Source of the DNA: Microbacterium schleiferi
GTDB taxonomy: Bacteria > Actinomycetota > Actinomycetes > Actinomycetales > Microbacteriaceae
DNA: 64,000 nucleotides
Assembly: GCF_015565955.1 (NCBI RefSeq)
Contig: NZ_CP064760.1
Coordinates: 1,054,001 to 1,118,000 of the forward strand
Direction of reading: 5' to 3'
The notes beneath the pieces were generated by a model. It was not told the origin of the DNA, did not search any database, and saw only the letters and a program-made list of their open reading frames with translations. Position numbers and translations under genes: made by a program. The number at the start of each line of letters is the position of its first letter. The stretch's first letter is position 1. This document shows, piece after piece, positions 63,418 through 64,000 of this stretch.

Positions 63418-64000
63418 TTAGTTCGCGGGGGTTCCGGTGGTTGCCGCGAACAGCGCGTCCAGCGCGACCGTCCGATCGGCTCCCGTGAGCACGATGGAGT
63501 TCAGCGCGTCCAACAGCGCCTTCCCGGTCTCGCCGTCCCAGTTGGGGACGAGGGGAGGAGCTCCGCATTGGCGAGCTGTTCCGTGAACACCGCGACGAGG
63601 GGGTCCCCCGTGAGAGCGGTATCTTCGAGCGCTGCTTTCACCGTCGGCAGCTGGCCGTCCGCTTCGTACCACTGCACCTGCACCGCCGGCTGCGAGAGGT
63701 AGTCCAGCAGCTGGAGCGCGCCGGCCTTGTTCTGCGTCGACCCCCAGACACCGAGGTTTGATCCTGCGAACAGTGAGGTGTTGGTCACCGTTTCGGGAAC
63801 CGTCGTGACGCCCCAGCTGCCCTCGAGTTCGGGGGCGGCATCCGAGATCGCGGCAGCGAGGTACGGGCCGCTGACCAGCATCGGCGTCGCGCCGCTGATG
63901 AAGCCCTGGGTCTGGTCGAAGTCGCTGTTGGTCGGGACGCTTCCGTCCGCATACAGACCGGTGTAGAGGTCGACCGCCTTTTCGAAGTCGGGAGTGTTGA
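63418..64000 (-). CDS. Carbohydrate ABC transporter substrate-binding protein, C-terminal part, one frameshift
   Basis: Partial; the 5' end lies beyond base 64000. The C-terminal lobe of a MalE-type binding protein is seen: FEKAVDLYTGLYADG, GATPMLVSGPYLAAAI, SWGVTTVPETV, AGSNLGVWGSTQNKAGALQL, LDYLSQPAVQVQWYEADGQL. The frame breaks at the G-run 63552-63555 (+ strand); one extra base joins AELLPLVPNWDGETGKALLD and the reading ends at TAA (63418). In this family the protein is a lipoprotein that hands sugar to the MalF/MalG pair. The sugar cannot be told, but the GH5 neighbour suggests a beta-glucan oligosaccharide. Confidence 0.88.
   Translation of the reverse strand, partial: QHSRLRKGGRPLHRSVCGRKRPDQQRLRPDPGLHQRRDADAGQRPVPRCRDLGCRPRTRGQLGRHDGSRNGDQHLTVRRIKPRCLGVDAEQGRRAPAAGLPLAAGGAGAVVRSGRPAADGESSARRYRSHGGPPRRGVHGTARQCGAPPLVPNWDGETGKALLDALNSIVLTGADRTVALDALFAATTGTPAN

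Overview
The window is 64 kb of high-GC actinobacterial chromosome. The gene order (ftsK-pgsA-cinA-clgR-recA-recX-miaB-miaA-dapF-hflX, lexA beside a LysM gene, a bifunctional PriA, the rRNA type) points to Microbacteriaceae, close to Microbacterium. Genus is an inference; no alignment was run. It reads as ordinary core chromosome: no insertion sequences, prophage, CRISPR array or tRNA genes were found.

Layout. 1-9.9 kb: ftsK 3' part, pgsA, cinA, clgR, DUF3046, SOS-boxed recA, recX, miaB, miaA, dapF and a reverse-strand RsmC-like methyltransferase. 9.9-16.2 kb: hflX, convergent with an S9 peptidase; a membrane protein; lexA, divergent from a LysM protein (SOS division-inhibitor type). 16.2-20.7 kb: hisC-hisB-hisH-priA, an SseB-like gene and a reverse DUF1844 gene. 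20.7-26.8 kb: infC-rpmI-rplT with a long structured leader, a SPOUT rRNA methyltransferase, pheS-pheT. 26.9-31.6 kb: an MMPL exporter carrying a decayed ABC-ATPase-like tail, overlapping a YhgE/Pip permease. 31.6-39.7 kb: argC-J-B-D-F, a membrane gene, argH, preceded by a short Arg-rich ORF. 39.7-42.4 kb: satD-like gene, DUF3307-like gene, tyrS. 42.4-48.3 kb: an rRNA operon (16S-23S-5S). 48.3-57.9 kb: TPR protein, HAD phosphatase, small protein, tlyA-like, nadK, recN, pyrG, NUDIX, xerD. 57.9-64 kb (reverse strand): epimerase, then a carbohydrate cluster (ROK repressor, GH5 glucosidase, two ABC permeases, binding protein).

Functional themes. The arg cluster holds ornithine, citrulline and argininosuccinate-lyase steps but no argR or argG. 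The sugar cluster can import an oligosaccharide, cleave it with a GH5 enzyme and be controlled by the ROK protein. recA, recX, lexA, the LysM gene, recN and xerD cover repair, SOS and chromosome dimer resolution.

Data quality. Fifteen frameshifts interrupt thirteen genes. Every one is repaired by adding one G or C in or next to a short G/C run, and every repaired full-length gene then has a length divisible by three. Because ftsK, hflX, argB and xerD are among them, these look like homopolymer under-calls in the assembly, not pseudogenes. Those genes are annotated here as intact CDS spanning the shift.

Most interesting candidates: (1) a leaderless, Arg-codon-rich mini-ORF with mutually exclusive hairpins before argC; (2) infC starting at ATC, with an 11-bp alternative pairing in its leader; (3) the MMPL transporter with a degenerate ABC-ATPase tail next to a YhgE permease.
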